NCBI GenBank assembly: GCA_052035955.1
Contig: JBPOHD010000146.1
Coordinates: 1 to 22,383 of the forward strand
Direction: 5' to 3'
DNA from: JAEUNJ01 sp052035955
GTDB taxonomy: Bacteria; Pseudomonadota; Gammaproteobacteria; Burkholderiales; Rhodocyclaceae
Length of the DNA: 22,383 bases
The notes beneath the pieces are model-generated. The model saw only the letters and a list, made by a program, of their open reading frames with translations. It was not told the DNA's origin and did not search any database. Position numbers and translations under genes: made by a program. Positions 6,886-22,383 of this stretch are shown piece by piece (the stretch's first letter is position 1; every line of letters begins with the position of its first letter).

Positions 6886-8732
6886 CGGTCGAGCAGCGAG
6901 ACGTCGCGCACGGCGCCCATGTCGGCCGAGGTGGCCATGGCGGCGTAGGCCTTCAGGGCCGCGGAGACGGCCCGCTCCCGGCCGGCCGGCTTCCAGGCCG
7001 CGGCGCCCTTCGCCTCCATGGCGGCGCGCCGCCGGGCCAGTTCGGCATCGGCCACCGCCAGGTGGATGCGGCGGTTCGGGATGTCGATCTCGATGCTGTC
7101 GCCCTCTTCCACCAGGCCGATGGCCCCGCCCGCCGCCGCTTCCGGCGAGGCATGGCCGATGGACAGGCCCGAGGTGCCGCCGGAGAAGCGCCCGTCGGTG
7201 AGCAGGGCGCAGGCCTTGCCCAGGCCCTTGGACTTCAGGTAGGAGGTGGGATAGAGCATTTCCTGCATGCCCGGGCCGCCCTTCGGGCCCTCGTAGACGA
7301 TGACCACCACGTCGCCGGCGACGATCTGGTCGCCGAGGATCTTCTCCACCGCCTCCTCCTGGGACTGGCAGACCCGGGCCCGGCCGGTGAACCTGAGGAT
7401 GCTGTCATCGACGCCGGCCGTCTTGACGATGCAGCCCTTCTCGGCGATGTTGCCGAAGAGCACGGCCAGGCCGCCGTCCCTGCTGTAGGCGTTGGCCAGG
7501 TCGCGGATGCAGCCCTGGCTGCGGTCCAGGTCCAGCTCCGGGTAGCGGCGGTCCTGGGAAAAGGCCTCGGTGGTCGGCACGCCGCCGGGCGCCGCCCGGA
7601 AGAAATTGAACACGCTGGTGTCATGGGCGCGGACCACGTCCCAGACCTCCAGGGCCGCCTTCAGGCTCTTCGCATGGACGGTCGGCACGTCGGTGCGCAG
7701 CAGGCCCGCCCGGTCCAACTCGCCGAGGATGCCCATGATGCCGCCGGCCCGGTGCACGTCCTCCATGTGGTACTTCTGGGTGGCCGGCGCCACCTTGGCC
7801 AGGCAGGGCACCCGGCGCGACAGGCGGTCGATGTCCTTCATGGTGAAATCGACGCCGGCTTCCCGGGCGGCGGCCAGCAGGTGGAGCACCGTGTTCGTCG
7901 AACCGCCCATGGCGATGTCCAGGGACATGGCGTTCTCGAAGGCCTGGAAGGAGGCGATGGCGCGCGGCAGCACCGAGGCGTCGTCCTGCTCGTACCAGCG
8001 CTTGCAGAGTTCCACGACCAGGCGGCCGGCCTGCAGGAAGAGCTTCTTGCGGTCGGCGTGGGTGGCCAGGGTGGAGCCGTTGCCGGGCAGGGAAAGGCCC
8101 AGGGCCTCGGTGAGGCAGTTCATGGAATTGGCCGTGAACATGCCGGAGCAGGAGCCGCAGGTGGGGCAGGCGGAGCGCTCCATGGCCTCCACGTCGGCAT
8201 CGCTGTTCTTCGCGTCGCCGGCCTCGATCATGGCGTCGATCAGGTCCACCATCCGGTACTGGCCGTGCCACTTCACCTTGCCGGCCTCCATCGGGCCGCC
8301 GGAGACGAAGACGGCCGGGATGTTGAGGCGCAGGGCGGCCATCAGCATGCCCGGGGTGATCTTGTCGCAGTTGGAGATGCAGACCATGGCGTCGGCCGTG
8401 TGGGCGTTGCACATGTACTCGACGCTGTCGGCGATCAGGTCGCGGGAGGGCAGGGAATAGAGCATGCCGCCGTGGCCCATGGCGATGCCGTCGTCGATGG
8501 CGATGGTGTTGAACTCCTTGGCCACGCCGCCGGCCGCCTCGATCTCCCGCGCCACCATCTGGCCGAGGTCCTTGAGATGCACGTGGCCGGGGACGAACTG
8601 GGTGAAGGAATTGACCACCGCGATGATGGGCTTCTCGAAGTCGCCGTCCTTCATGCCGGTGGCGCGCCAGAGGGCACGGGCGCCGGCCATGTTGCGGCCC
8701 TGGGTGGAGGTGCGGGAGCGGTATTGGGGCAT
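6882..8732 (-). CDS. ilvD: Dihydroxy-acid dehydratase
   Basis: IlvD dehydrates 2,3-dihydroxy-isovalerate and 2,3-dihydroxy-3-methylvalerate to the 2-keto acids, the penultimate step in valine and isoleucine synthesis and a precursor step for leucine and pantothenate. The protein has 616 residues, the same length as the E. coli enzyme, beginning MPQYRSRTSTQGRNMAGARAL. Iron-sulfur cluster and metal residues are in place: D81, C122 in SNCDKITPGM with D123 and K124, C195 in CPTCGSC, and the C-terminal TDGRFSGGTSG. The length and Cys spacing suggest the oxygen-sensitive 4Fe-4S type. The start is supported by gaggt (8738-8742 on the minus strand) five bases upstream. It heads a two-gene unit with the small gene that follows. 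No other ilv/leu gene is in the window. Confidence 0.98.
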   Translation of the reverse strand: MPQYRSRTSTQGRNMAGARALWRATGMKDGDFEKPIIAVVNSFTQFVPGHVHLKDLGQMVAREIEAAGGVAKEFNTIAIDDGIAMGHGGMLYSLPSRDLIADSVEYMCNAHTADAMVCISNCDKITPGMLMAALRLNIPAVFVSGGPMEAGKVKWHGQYRMVDLIDAMIEAGDAKNSDADVEAMERSACPTCGSCSGMFTANSMNCLTEALGLSLPGNGSTLATHADRKKLFLQAGRLVVELCKRWYEQDDASVLPRAIASFQAFENAMSLDIAMGGSTNTVLHLLAAAREAGVDFTMKDIDRLSRRVPCLAKVAPATQKYHMEDVHRAGGIMGILGELDRAGLLRTDVPTVHAKSLKAALEVWDVVRAHDTSVFNFFRAAPGGVPTTEAFSQDRRYPELDLDRSQGCIRDLANAYSRDGGLAVLFGNIAEKGCIVKTAGVDDSILRFTGRARVCQSQEEAVEKILGDQIVAGDVVVIVYEGPKGGPGMQEMLYPTSYLKSKGLGKACALLTDGRFSGGTSGLSIGHASPEAAAGGAIGLVEEGDSIEIDIPNRRIHLAVADAELARRRAAMEAKGAAAWKPAGRERAVSAALKAYAAMATSADMGAVRDVSLLDR

Positions 8733-8945
8733 GGCGGACCTCGCGGTGCAAAGGCAAAGGATCAATTCTACCCGCCCCGGACCGGGCCGCCGGCGGCCCC
8801 GGCGCGGCCCGGAAACCCCGAATGCGGCAGGGTCGGGAATCCGGTGCCCGGGAGCGGCCCGGGGATGCGGCAGGCGCACTTTGCCGCCGATCCGCCGCCG
8901 GACGCCCCGCCGCCCTATACTTGCCCGAAATTTCATGCCGCCACC
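8733..8945. promoter_or_regulatory. Divergent intergenic region, ilvD / mechanosensitive channel
   Basis: This 213-bp stretch holds no gene and separates two divergent genes, so it should carry both promoters. For ilvD (minus strand) a TAGAAT -10 candidate lies at 8765-8770. A perfect 16-bp palindrome (gggccgcc/ggcggccc, 8784-8799) covers the expected -35 position and could be an operator. For the channel gene (plus strand) TATACT at 8916-8921 is a -10 candidate, about 25 bases before the ATG. Neither has a good -35, so activator use or a non-consensus promoter is possible. Confidence 0.4.
8784..8799. promoter_or_regulatory. Perfect 16-bp palindrome upstream of ilvD
   Basis: The arms gggccgcc and ggcggccc abut with no spacer. 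The palindrome sits about 14 bases upstream of the TAGAAT hexamer at 8765-8770 on the ilvD side, over the expected -35 position. In DNA this GC-rich, a 16-bp palindrome could occur by chance, so operator function is tentative. Confidence 0.25.
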
Positions 8946-10553
8946 ATGATCGCCCGACTCCTCGCCTTCTGGCTCCTCCTGCCGCTGGTCGTCGCCAACG
9001 CCGCCAACGCCGCCAACGCCGCCGAAGGCCCGGCCACGACCCCGGCGGCCGTCGTCTTCCACCAGCGCACCGTCGCCCTGCTGCGCGTGCCCCTGCTGGC
9101 CTACCCGCCCGCCGAACGGGCCCGCTCGGCCGAGCAGCGCCTGGAGGCCCTGGCGGAGGCGGCCCGCTACGGCCCCGTCGAGCTGGCGCCGCGGGAGGAG
9201 GGCGTTGCCGTCCTGGTGGCCGCGGACCCGGTCTTCATGCTGCTGCCAGGGGATGCGGACACGCTGGGTGGCGAGAGCCACGAGCAGATGCTGCATCGCG
9301 TCCGGGCGCAGCTCGAACTCGCCCTGGCCGAGGCCGCCGAGGCCAGGGAACCGGCGCGCCTGCTGCGCGGCGCGGCCTGGACCCTGGGTGCGACCCTGCT
9401 CGCCCTGCTGGCCCTCGTCGGCGGGTCCCGGCTGTCGGCCCGCCTGGGCCCGCGGCTGGTGCTGTGGGCGCGACGCCTGGACTTCGCGAGGCAGGAAGGG
9501 GCGGGAAGGCTGGGCATGCGGCACCTGTCGCGGCACCTGCCCGGCCTCGGCCGCGGTGCCGTCCTCGCCGCCGGCGCGGGCGTGGCCTACGTCTGGCTGG
9601 TCTTCGTCCTCCTCCAGTTCCCGGTCACCCGTCCCTGGGGCGAGGCCCTCGGCCGCTACCTGGCGGATTCCCTGGCCCAGCTCGGCCTCGGCCTGCTGCG
9701 CGCCATCCCCGGGCTGATCACCGTCGCCATCGTGCTGCTGGTCGCCCGCTTCCTGTCGGGCCTGGTCAATCGCCTGTTCGACGAGATCGACGCCGGTCGA
9801 CTGCGCCTGCCCCTGGTGGACCCGGAAACGGCCCTGCCGACGCGGCGCATCCTCGTCGTGATCCTCTGGCTGGCCGCCGTCGTCGTCGCCTACCCCTACC
9901 TGCCCGGCGGCCAGAGCGAGGCCTTCAAGGCCCTCTCCGTCTTCGTCGGCGTGGTGGTCTCCCTGGGTTCCAGCGGCATCGTCTCCCAGGCCATGGGCGG
10001 ACTGCTCGTCGTCTATGCCCGTGCCATGAAGGTCGGCGACTTCGTGCTCATCGGGCAGACCGAGGGCACCGTGGTCGAGACCGGCATGATGGCCACCAAG
10101 GTGCTGACCCGGCTCAACGAGGTGGTCACCCTGCCCAATGCCCTGGTGGCGGCCAGCCCCATCGTGAACTACAGCCGGGAAGCCAACAGCCGGGGCCTGC
10201 GCGTCCCGGCCAAGGTCACCATCGGCTACGACACGCCCTGGCGCCAGGTGCACGCGATGCTCGTCGAGGCGGCGCGGCAGACCCGCGGCATCCGCGCCCA
10301 GCCGGCCCCCTTCGTCTGGCAGCGCTCCCTGATGGATTTCTACGTCGAGTACCAGCTCAACGTGCACATCGAGGATCCGGCCATGCGCAACGAGGTGCTT
10401 TCCGACCTGCATGCGGCGATCCAGGACGTCTTCAACCGCCACGGCGTGCAGATCATGTCGCCCAACTATTTCGACGATCCCCGGGAGCCCAAGCTGGTGC
10501 CACCCGGGCGCTGGTACGAGGCCCCGGCCGAGCCCGACCGGCCGCCGGGCTGA
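8946..10553 (+). CDS. MscS-family mechanosensitive ion channel, exported N-terminus
   Basis: This 535-residue protein starts with a signal peptide (1-26, MIARLLAFWLLLPLVV then Ala/Asn repeats). A periplasmic region (about 27-140) follows, then membrane helices near 143-165, 204-226, 252-275 and 300-318. The pore helix (about 329-358) is rich in small residues: FVGVVVSLGSSGIVSQAMGG. The MscS beta domain follows: KVGDFVLIGQTEGTVVETG, then TLPNALV and NYSR. The C-terminal alpha/beta domain ends near 510 with a Pro-rich tail. MscS channels open under membrane tension and release solutes on osmotic downshock. The ATG at 8946 lacks a clear ribosome binding site, but upstream frames contain the ilvD promoter region. 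It converges on the kinase at 10561 with only 7 bases between the stops. The extended N-terminus makes it larger than E. coli MscS (286 residues). Confidence 0.92.
   Translation: MIARLLAFWLLLPLVVANAANAANAAEGPATTPAAVVFHQRTVALLRVPLLAYPPAERARSAEQRLEALAEAARYGPVELAPREEGVAVLVAADPVFMLLPGDADTLGGESHEQMLHRVRAQLELALAEAAEAREPARLLRGAAWTLGATLLALLALVGGSRLSARLGPRLVLWARRLDFARQEGAGRLGMRHLSRHLPGLGRGAVLAAGAGVAYVWLVFVLLQFPVTRPWGEALGRYLADSLAQLGLGLLRAIPGLITVAIVLLVARFLSGLVNRLFDEIDAGRLRLPLVDPETALPTRRILVVILWLAAVVVAYPYLPGGQSEAFKALSVFVGVVVSLGSSGIVSQAMGGLLVVYARAMKVGDFVLIGQTEGTVVETGMMATKVLTRLNEVVTLPNALVAASPIVNYSREANSRGLRVPAKVTIGYDTPWRQVHAMLVEAARQTRGIRAQPAPFVWQRSLMDFYVEYQLNVHIEDPAMRNEVLSDLHAAIQDVFNRHGVQIMSPNYFDDPREPKLVPPGRWYEAPAEPDRPPG
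8994..9020 (+). repeat. Three perfect 9-bp repeats in the channel signal peptide
   Basis: The unit gccaacgcc occurs three times in a row and encodes an Ala-Asn-Ala repeat at the signal peptidase site. Slippage would add or remove three residues without a frame change, so length variation between strains is likely and probably harmless. Confidence 0.8.
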
Positions 10554-10560
10554 ATCTCCG

Positions 10561-12723
10561 TCAGGCCTCCGCCGCCAGCGCCCCGCGCGCCGCGCGCAGG
10601 GTCTCGAGGGCCGCGGGGAAGTCGAAGCCGTCCAGTTGTCCGGCCATCTGCTCCTTCCGTGCCCCCAGCGCGTCGCCCAACACCGGCGACATTTCCCGGA
10701 ACAGGGTCGTGGCCGCCATGTCGTCCGCCATCAACAGGGTCTCCAGGCGATCCAGGGCGGCCACGGCGGCCCGACGGCACTCGTCCGACGGGCCCTGGGC
10801 GCCTGCCGCCGCGGCCGGCGACGGGCTTGCGGCCGGCAACCAGCGATGGAGGACTCCCAGCAGGGCTGCGGCCTGCACCGGCTTGGCCAGGTGGTCGTTC
10901 ATGCCGGCGGCGAGGCAGCGCCTCCTGTCCTCCTCGAAGGCATTGGCGGTCATGGCGATGATCGGCGTCCCGGCGTGGGCAGGCATCTCCCGCAGTGCCC
11001 GGGTGGCCGCCAGGCCATCCATGACGGGCATCTGCATGTCCATGAGCACCAGGTCGTAGCGATAGCGCCTGGCCATGTCCAGGGCTTCGGCTCCGTGCTC
11101 CGCCAGGTCGGCGACGATGCCGGCGTCGCGCAGCATGGCCAGGGCGACTTCCTGGTTCACGGGATTGTCCTCGACCAGCAGCACGTGGGCGCCGACGAAG
11201 GATGGGCGATCCGCCGACGTCCGCGCGGGGGCGGCTTCGGCGAGGCCGGCAGCTTCGCCCGGGCCCAGGGGCACGGTGAACCAGAAGCTGCTGCCGCGTC
11301 CCGGTTCGCTCTCCACGCCCACCTCGCCGCCCATCCGGGTGGCCAGTCCCTTGGTGATGGCCAGGCCGAGGCCTGTGCCGCCATAACGTCGGGCGGCCGT
11401 CCCGTCGGCCTGTTCGAAGGGGCTGAACAGGCGCTCCAGGTCGGCGGCGGCGATGCCGATGCCGGTGTCCTGGACTTCGAAGCGGACCAGCAGTCGGCCG
11501 TCCCGCTCGCCGGCACCGATCGCCTTCAGGACCACCAGTCCGCGCTCGGTGAATTTGACTGCGTTGGCCACGTAGTTGGCCAGCATCTGGCCGATCTTGA
11601 CCGGGTCGCCGCGCAGCACCGGCGGCAGGCCGGGGTCGATTTCCGTCGCCAGGCGCAGTCCCTTGGCATCGGCGCGTTCCGCCACCAGGTTGAGCACGTT
11701 GGCGAATATCGCCTCGACGCGCAGGTCGGCCTCGGCGAACTGGAGGCCGCCGGCCTCGATGCGGCTCATTTCCAGGACGTCGTTGATCACCCCCAGCAGG
11801 TGGTCGGCGGCGGCGGAGATCTTCTGCAGGCGCTCCCGCTGGCCGGGATCGCGGGTCGAACGCCGGGCCAGGTGGGTGAGCCCCATGATGGCGTTCATGG
11901 GGGTGCGGATCTCGTGGCTCATGGTGGCCAGGAAGGTGCTCTTGGCCCGGCTCGCCGCCTCGGCGGCCTCCTTGGCCTTGACCAGTTCGGTTTCCCGCTC
12001 GTCGATCCGGTCGAGCAGGCGGTTGAAGCCGTCGACCATGACACCCAGTTCGTCGCCGCCCTTGGACTCGAGATGGCGGCGGCGGGTCTCGCCCTTGCGG
12101 GTTTCCTCGATGAAGGCCACGAAGGCCGACAGGGGGCGGATGACGTAGCCCGAGAGGGCCAGGAACAGCAGGCCCAGGCCGGCCGCCAGGGCCAGCAGGC
12201 CGACGCCGGCGGTCCAGCCCAGCAGGCGCCGTTGCTCGGCCTCGATGATCCGGGTCGGGAAGCCGACGACGATGGCGGCGCCGGCATTCCCGACGGAATC
12301 CCTGACCGGCGCCATGGCTGCCAGGTGGCCGTCTTCCAGGGCGTCAGGCTTCATCTCCCCTGCCGCCACGGCCATGGCGAGGGCCCGCGACCGCTCGCCG
12401 GCAAGCGGCGGATGGCCGTCGCTGTGGAAGACCACCTGTCCCTCGGGATTCACCACCATCGCATAGGCCAGGCCTTCGTTGCCTGCCACGGCCCCGGCGC
12501 ACTGTTCCTCGAAACCCTGAAGGCCCTGAAGGCTCAGCCCCAGGGCCAGGATGCGCTCCAGCTGGGCGGCCAGCCCGCGGGCGATGGCCGTCGAGCGGGC
12601 GAGCTGGACCTCGGTCAGGCGGGTGGCGAAGACGTAGCTGGAGGCGGACACGGCCGCGCCCATCGCGACGACCAGGACGGCGGCCGCGATGAGCAGGATC
12701 TTCCCCCGCAAGCCCAGCTTCAC
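10561..12723 (-). CDS. Membrane hybrid histidine kinase with HAMP and receiver
   Basis: The product has 720 residues. The start is a GTG in a GTGA overlap with the stop of the binding-protein gene, with ggagg shortly upstream. Layout: membrane helix (about 8-30), periplasmic sensor region (31-167), second helix (168-192), HAMP (about 190-245), HisKA with H270 in MSHEIRTPMN, ATPase (N387, DTGIG at 419-423, GGTGLGL at 448-454), and receiver (about 512-630; E518/D519, D562, K614). A C-terminal domain (about 645-715) carries ALDRLETLLMADD and GFDFPAALETLR and recurs at the end of the giant kinase. No HPt histidine is seen there, so phosphate may pass to the HPt of the giant kinase. Coupling to a periplasmic binding protein suggests that the liganded binding protein is its input. 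Confidence 0.92.
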   Translation of the reverse strand: MKLGLRGKILLIAAAVLVVAMGAAVSASSYVFATRLTEVQLARSTAIARGLAAQLERILALGLSLQGLQGFEEQCAGAVAGNEGLAYAMVVNPEGQVVFHSDGHPPLAGERSRALAMAVAAGEMKPDALEDGHLAAMAPVRDSVGNAGAAIVVGFPTRIIEAEQRRLLGWTAGVGLLALAAGLGLLFLALSGYVIRPLSAFVAFIEETRKGETRRRHLESKGGDELGVMVDGFNRLLDRIDERETELVKAKEAAEAASRAKSTFLATMSHEIRTPMNAIMGLTHLARRSTRDPGQRERLQKISAAADHLLGVINDVLEMSRIEAGGLQFAEADLRVEAIFANVLNLVAERADAKGLRLATEIDPGLPPVLRGDPVKIGQMLANYVANAVKFTERGLVVLKAIGAGERDGRLLVRFEVQDTGIGIAAADLERLFSPFEQADGTAARRYGGTGLGLAITKGLATRMGGEVGVESEPGRGSSFWFTVPLGPGEAAGLAEAAPARTSADRPSFVGAHVLLVEDNPVNQEVALAMLRDAGIVADLAEHGAEALDMARRYRYDLVLMDMQMPVMDGLAATRALREMPAHAGTPIIAMTANAFEEDRRRCLAAGMNDHLAKPVQAAALLGVLHRWLPAASPSPAAAAGAQGPSDECRRAAVAALDRLETLLMADDMAATTLFREMSPVLGDALGARKEQMAGQLDGFDFPAALETLRAARGALAAEA

Positions 12724-13751
12724 CTCGACTCCTCCCACTCGTAGCCGGTGACCACCTCGGCGGAGAGCAACAGGGAGGACTTGACGTTGATGCCGAGCCG
12801 TTTCGCCCGCGCCAGGTTGATGGCCGGATGGCCCTTCACCGTCGGCTGCATCGGCAGCGAAGCCGGCGTCTTGCCCTCGACCAGGATTGCCCGGGCCAGC
12901 CGGCCGGCGGCCAGTCCCTGCTCGCGCTCCGAGATGGTGACCGCCGCCAGGACGCCGAAATGCACCCGGTCTATCCAGAAACTGGTGTCGGGCAGCGTGC
13001 CATGGAGGGCCGCCCATTTCTGCACCTCCTGGTAGCGGACGTTCCTGCCGTCCTGGCCGGCCAGGTTGAAGATGCCCAGCTGGACGACCGCATCGGCCAC
13101 CGCCGGATAGGCGGCCAGCCTTTCCTTGAACTCGTCGAAGGTCCTGACCTGGTCCACGGCCGCCAGCGTGACCCCGGGAAGGCGATCCATCGCCGCCCGG
13201 ATCCGGGCGATGACCGGCGGCCACTGGATGCCCGAGTCGGAGATCACCGCCAGGCGCCGCACCTGGGGGGCCAGGGCCTGCAGCAGCCGAACCGATTCGA
13301 CGAAGTGCTCCTGTTCGAGCACGCCGGTGACGTTGCCGGTTCCCTCGAAGCCGTGCTCGGCGGGGGCCTTGTTCACGCCGCTGAAGACGATGGGAAGCTT
13401 CTGGTTCAGGTAATGGCGGGCGACGAACTCTTGGGCGTCGTCGTCCGAGGTGTAGAGGAGGTCGGGTTTCCAGGCCTCGAGGATGGCCCGGGCCTCCCGC
13501 CCCTTCTTGTCCTTGGCGTCCCGCGTCCCGTTACGCTTCACGTCCATCTGGAAGACCCGGAATTCGGCCTGCACGTCGGCGCCGAGGCCTTCCTTGAAGC
13601 CGGCGAACTGGCCATCCGTCCATCGCCAGGGGGAATCGAAGCTCATGACGTGCAGGATCCTGAAGGGGCCGGCGCGCCCCTCCGCCGCCGCCGCTCCGGC
13701 CAGCATCAGGCTGCCCACGAGCATCGCCAGGGCCACCAGTCGTCGTCCCAT
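12720..13751 (-). CDS. Periplasmic substrate-binding protein, PF04392 (ABC_sub_bind) type
   Basis: About 343 residues with a signal peptide (MGRRLVALAMLVGSLMLAGA, cleavage near AAA-AEG) and the two-lobe pattern of PF04392 proteins: an FRILHVMSFDSPWRWTDGQ start, KPDLLYTSDDDAQEFV, LPIVFSGVNK, GVLEQEHFVESVRLLQ and LAVISDSG. Start choice: gggagg lies 10 bases before the ATG at 13751 but only one base before an in-frame ATG at 13760, so 13751 is preferred. No ABC permease or ATPase gene is adjacent. The gene lies between two kinase genes, 39 bases after the giant kinase stop and overlapping the next kinase. It probably works as a sensory receptor and not in uptake. The ligand cannot be read from the sequence; other family members bind amino acids or aromatic acids. 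Confidence 0.87.
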   Translation of the reverse strand: MGRRLVALAMLVGSLMLAGAAAAEGRAGPFRILHVMSFDSPWRWTDGQFAGFKEGLGADVQAEFRVFQMDVKRNGTRDAKDKKGREARAILEAWKPDLLYTSDDDAQEFVARHYLNQKLPIVFSGVNKAPAEHGFEGTGNVTGVLEQEHFVESVRLLQALAPQVRRLAVISDSGIQWPPVIARIRAAMDRLPGVTLAAVDQVRTFDEFKERLAAYPAVADAVVQLGIFNLAGQDGRNVRYQEVQKWAALHGTLPDTSFWIDRVHFGVLAAVTISEREQGLAAGRLARAILVEGKTPASLPMQPTVKGHPAINLARAKRLGINVKSSLLLSAEVVTGYEWEESR

Positions 13752-13790
13752 GATCGTCATCCCTCCCGTCCCCCCGTTGCCCGTCCGGCG

Positions 13791-22082
<8,292 letters not shown>

Positions 22083-22131
22083 GGGAGTCGGGTCGGCGGG
22101 CGGGGGCTGGGCCGCAGGAAACGGCAGTGGC

Positions 22132-22161
22132 AGTCTAGGCCTTCAATACCCCCTCCGCCAA
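22132..22161 (-). promoter_or_regulatory. Candidate sigma-70 promoter for the giant kinase operon
   Basis: On the minus strand TTGGCG (22156-22161) and TAGACT (22132-22137) are separated by 18 bases, a good spacing. Transcription would begin near 22125, giving a leader of about 40 bases before the GTG at 22082. It lies in the gap after the HD-GYP gene, so the giant kinase operon probably has its own start. Confidence 0.45.
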
Positions 22162-22179
22162 GTGTGGATGTCACGCCGG

Positions 22180-22194
22180 CCGCCGCTTCGGCGG
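22180..22194. terminator. Weak hairpin downstream of the HD-GYP gene
   Basis: The arms ccgccg and cggcgg are separated by three bases. It lies 35 bases after the HD-GYP stop on that strand and has no T-run. It may help end that transcript, but support is weak. Confidence 0.2.
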
Positions 22195-22228
22195 GGCCGC
22201 CCTGCCGCGCTTCCTGCCGGGTCGGGGA

Positions 22229-22383
22229 TCATGCGGCCGTCCCTGCCGGCTCCTGCCCGTCCTCCGGATCGGCGAACTGTCGGGCGATGGCCTGGAATTC
22301 GTCGAAGGCCTGGAGGAAGGCGTCGGTGATGTCCGGGTCGAAATGCCGGCCGCGCTCGGCGGCGATCATGTCCCGCGCCACGG
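22229..22383 (-). CDS. C-terminal end of a probable HD-GYP domain protein
   Basis: Fifty residues and a TGA stop lie inside the window; the rest is beyond position 22383. The segment VARDMIAAERGRHFDPDI followed by DAFLQAFDEFQAIARQF is the usual end of HD-GYP domains, in which the motif GRHFDP precedes the last helix. HD-GYP proteins hydrolyse cyclic-di-GMP, often under control of an N-terminal receiver. Here the catalytic HD and GYP motifs are outside the window, so activity cannot be judged. The gene is co-directional with and upstream of the giant kinase, separated by 146 bp holding a candidate promoter. It could be a response regulator for the kinases, which is inference. Confidence 0.75.
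   Translation of the reverse strand, partial: VARDMIAAERGRHFDPDITDAFLQAFDEFQAIARQFADPEDGQEPAGTAA

Noticed and set aside
7062..8945. Extended N-terminus for the MscS channel, in the open frame upstream of 8946
   Set aside because: It lies antisense to ilvD. The ATG at 8946 starts a proper signal peptide.
12724..13224. Extended N-terminus for the membrane kinase
   Set aside because: This frame is out of phase inside the binding-protein gene. The GTG at 12723 has a ribosome binding site, a stop overlap and an immediate transmembrane helix.
12720..13760. Part of an ABC importer operon
   Set aside because: No permease or ATPase gene is on either side; both neighbours are kinases.

Overview
This is about 22.4 kb of very GC-rich bacterial chromosome. 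The protein types (IlvD close to the E. coli form, PF04392-type periplasmic binding protein, very large PAS hybrid kinases, HD-GYP protein) and the codon bias suggest a betaproteobacterium, most likely of the Rhodocyclales (Azoarcus/Thauera/Dechloromonas-like). That placement is inferred from protein character, not from a marker gene.

Layout. Positions 1-270 hold the right-hand end of an IS110-family insertion sequence. It abuts a 160-bp tandem repeat built of REP-like palindromes (295-647). Positions 859-6437 (+) form a tight four-gene operon: a B12-binding corrinoid protein, a UroD/MtaA-like methyltransferase, a histidine kinase with a Cys-rich N-terminal domain, and a REC-PAS-kinase-REC hybrid. 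Two of the three junctions are ATGA overlaps. Convergent to it lie ilvD and a small uncharacterised gene coupled to it (6466-8732, -). A divergent MscS-family mechanosensitive channel follows (8946-10553, +). Positions 10561-22082 (-) form a second signalling operon, transcribed in this order: a 2763-residue CBS/PAS/GAF hybrid kinase, a periplasmic substrate-binding protein with no permease or ATPase, and a membrane hybrid kinase. The window ends in the 3' end of an HD-GYP-like gene (22229-22383, -).

How the genes work together. The window is mainly about signal input: four histidine kinases, three of them hybrids, and no DNA-binding output domain. The most unusual part is the first operon. 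There, methyl-transfer/corrinoid chemistry is joined by translational coupling to a two-kinase phosphorelay. My working idea is a sensor in which the methylation or redox state of a corrinoid protein, or the substrate of its methyltransferase partner, is read by the kinases. In the second operon the binding protein probably presents a ligand to the membrane hybrid kinase. The giant kinase carries the only clear HPt domain of the window and could link the relays; the HD-GYP gene upstream is a possible c-di-GMP output. All functional links are inference from gene order and domain content.
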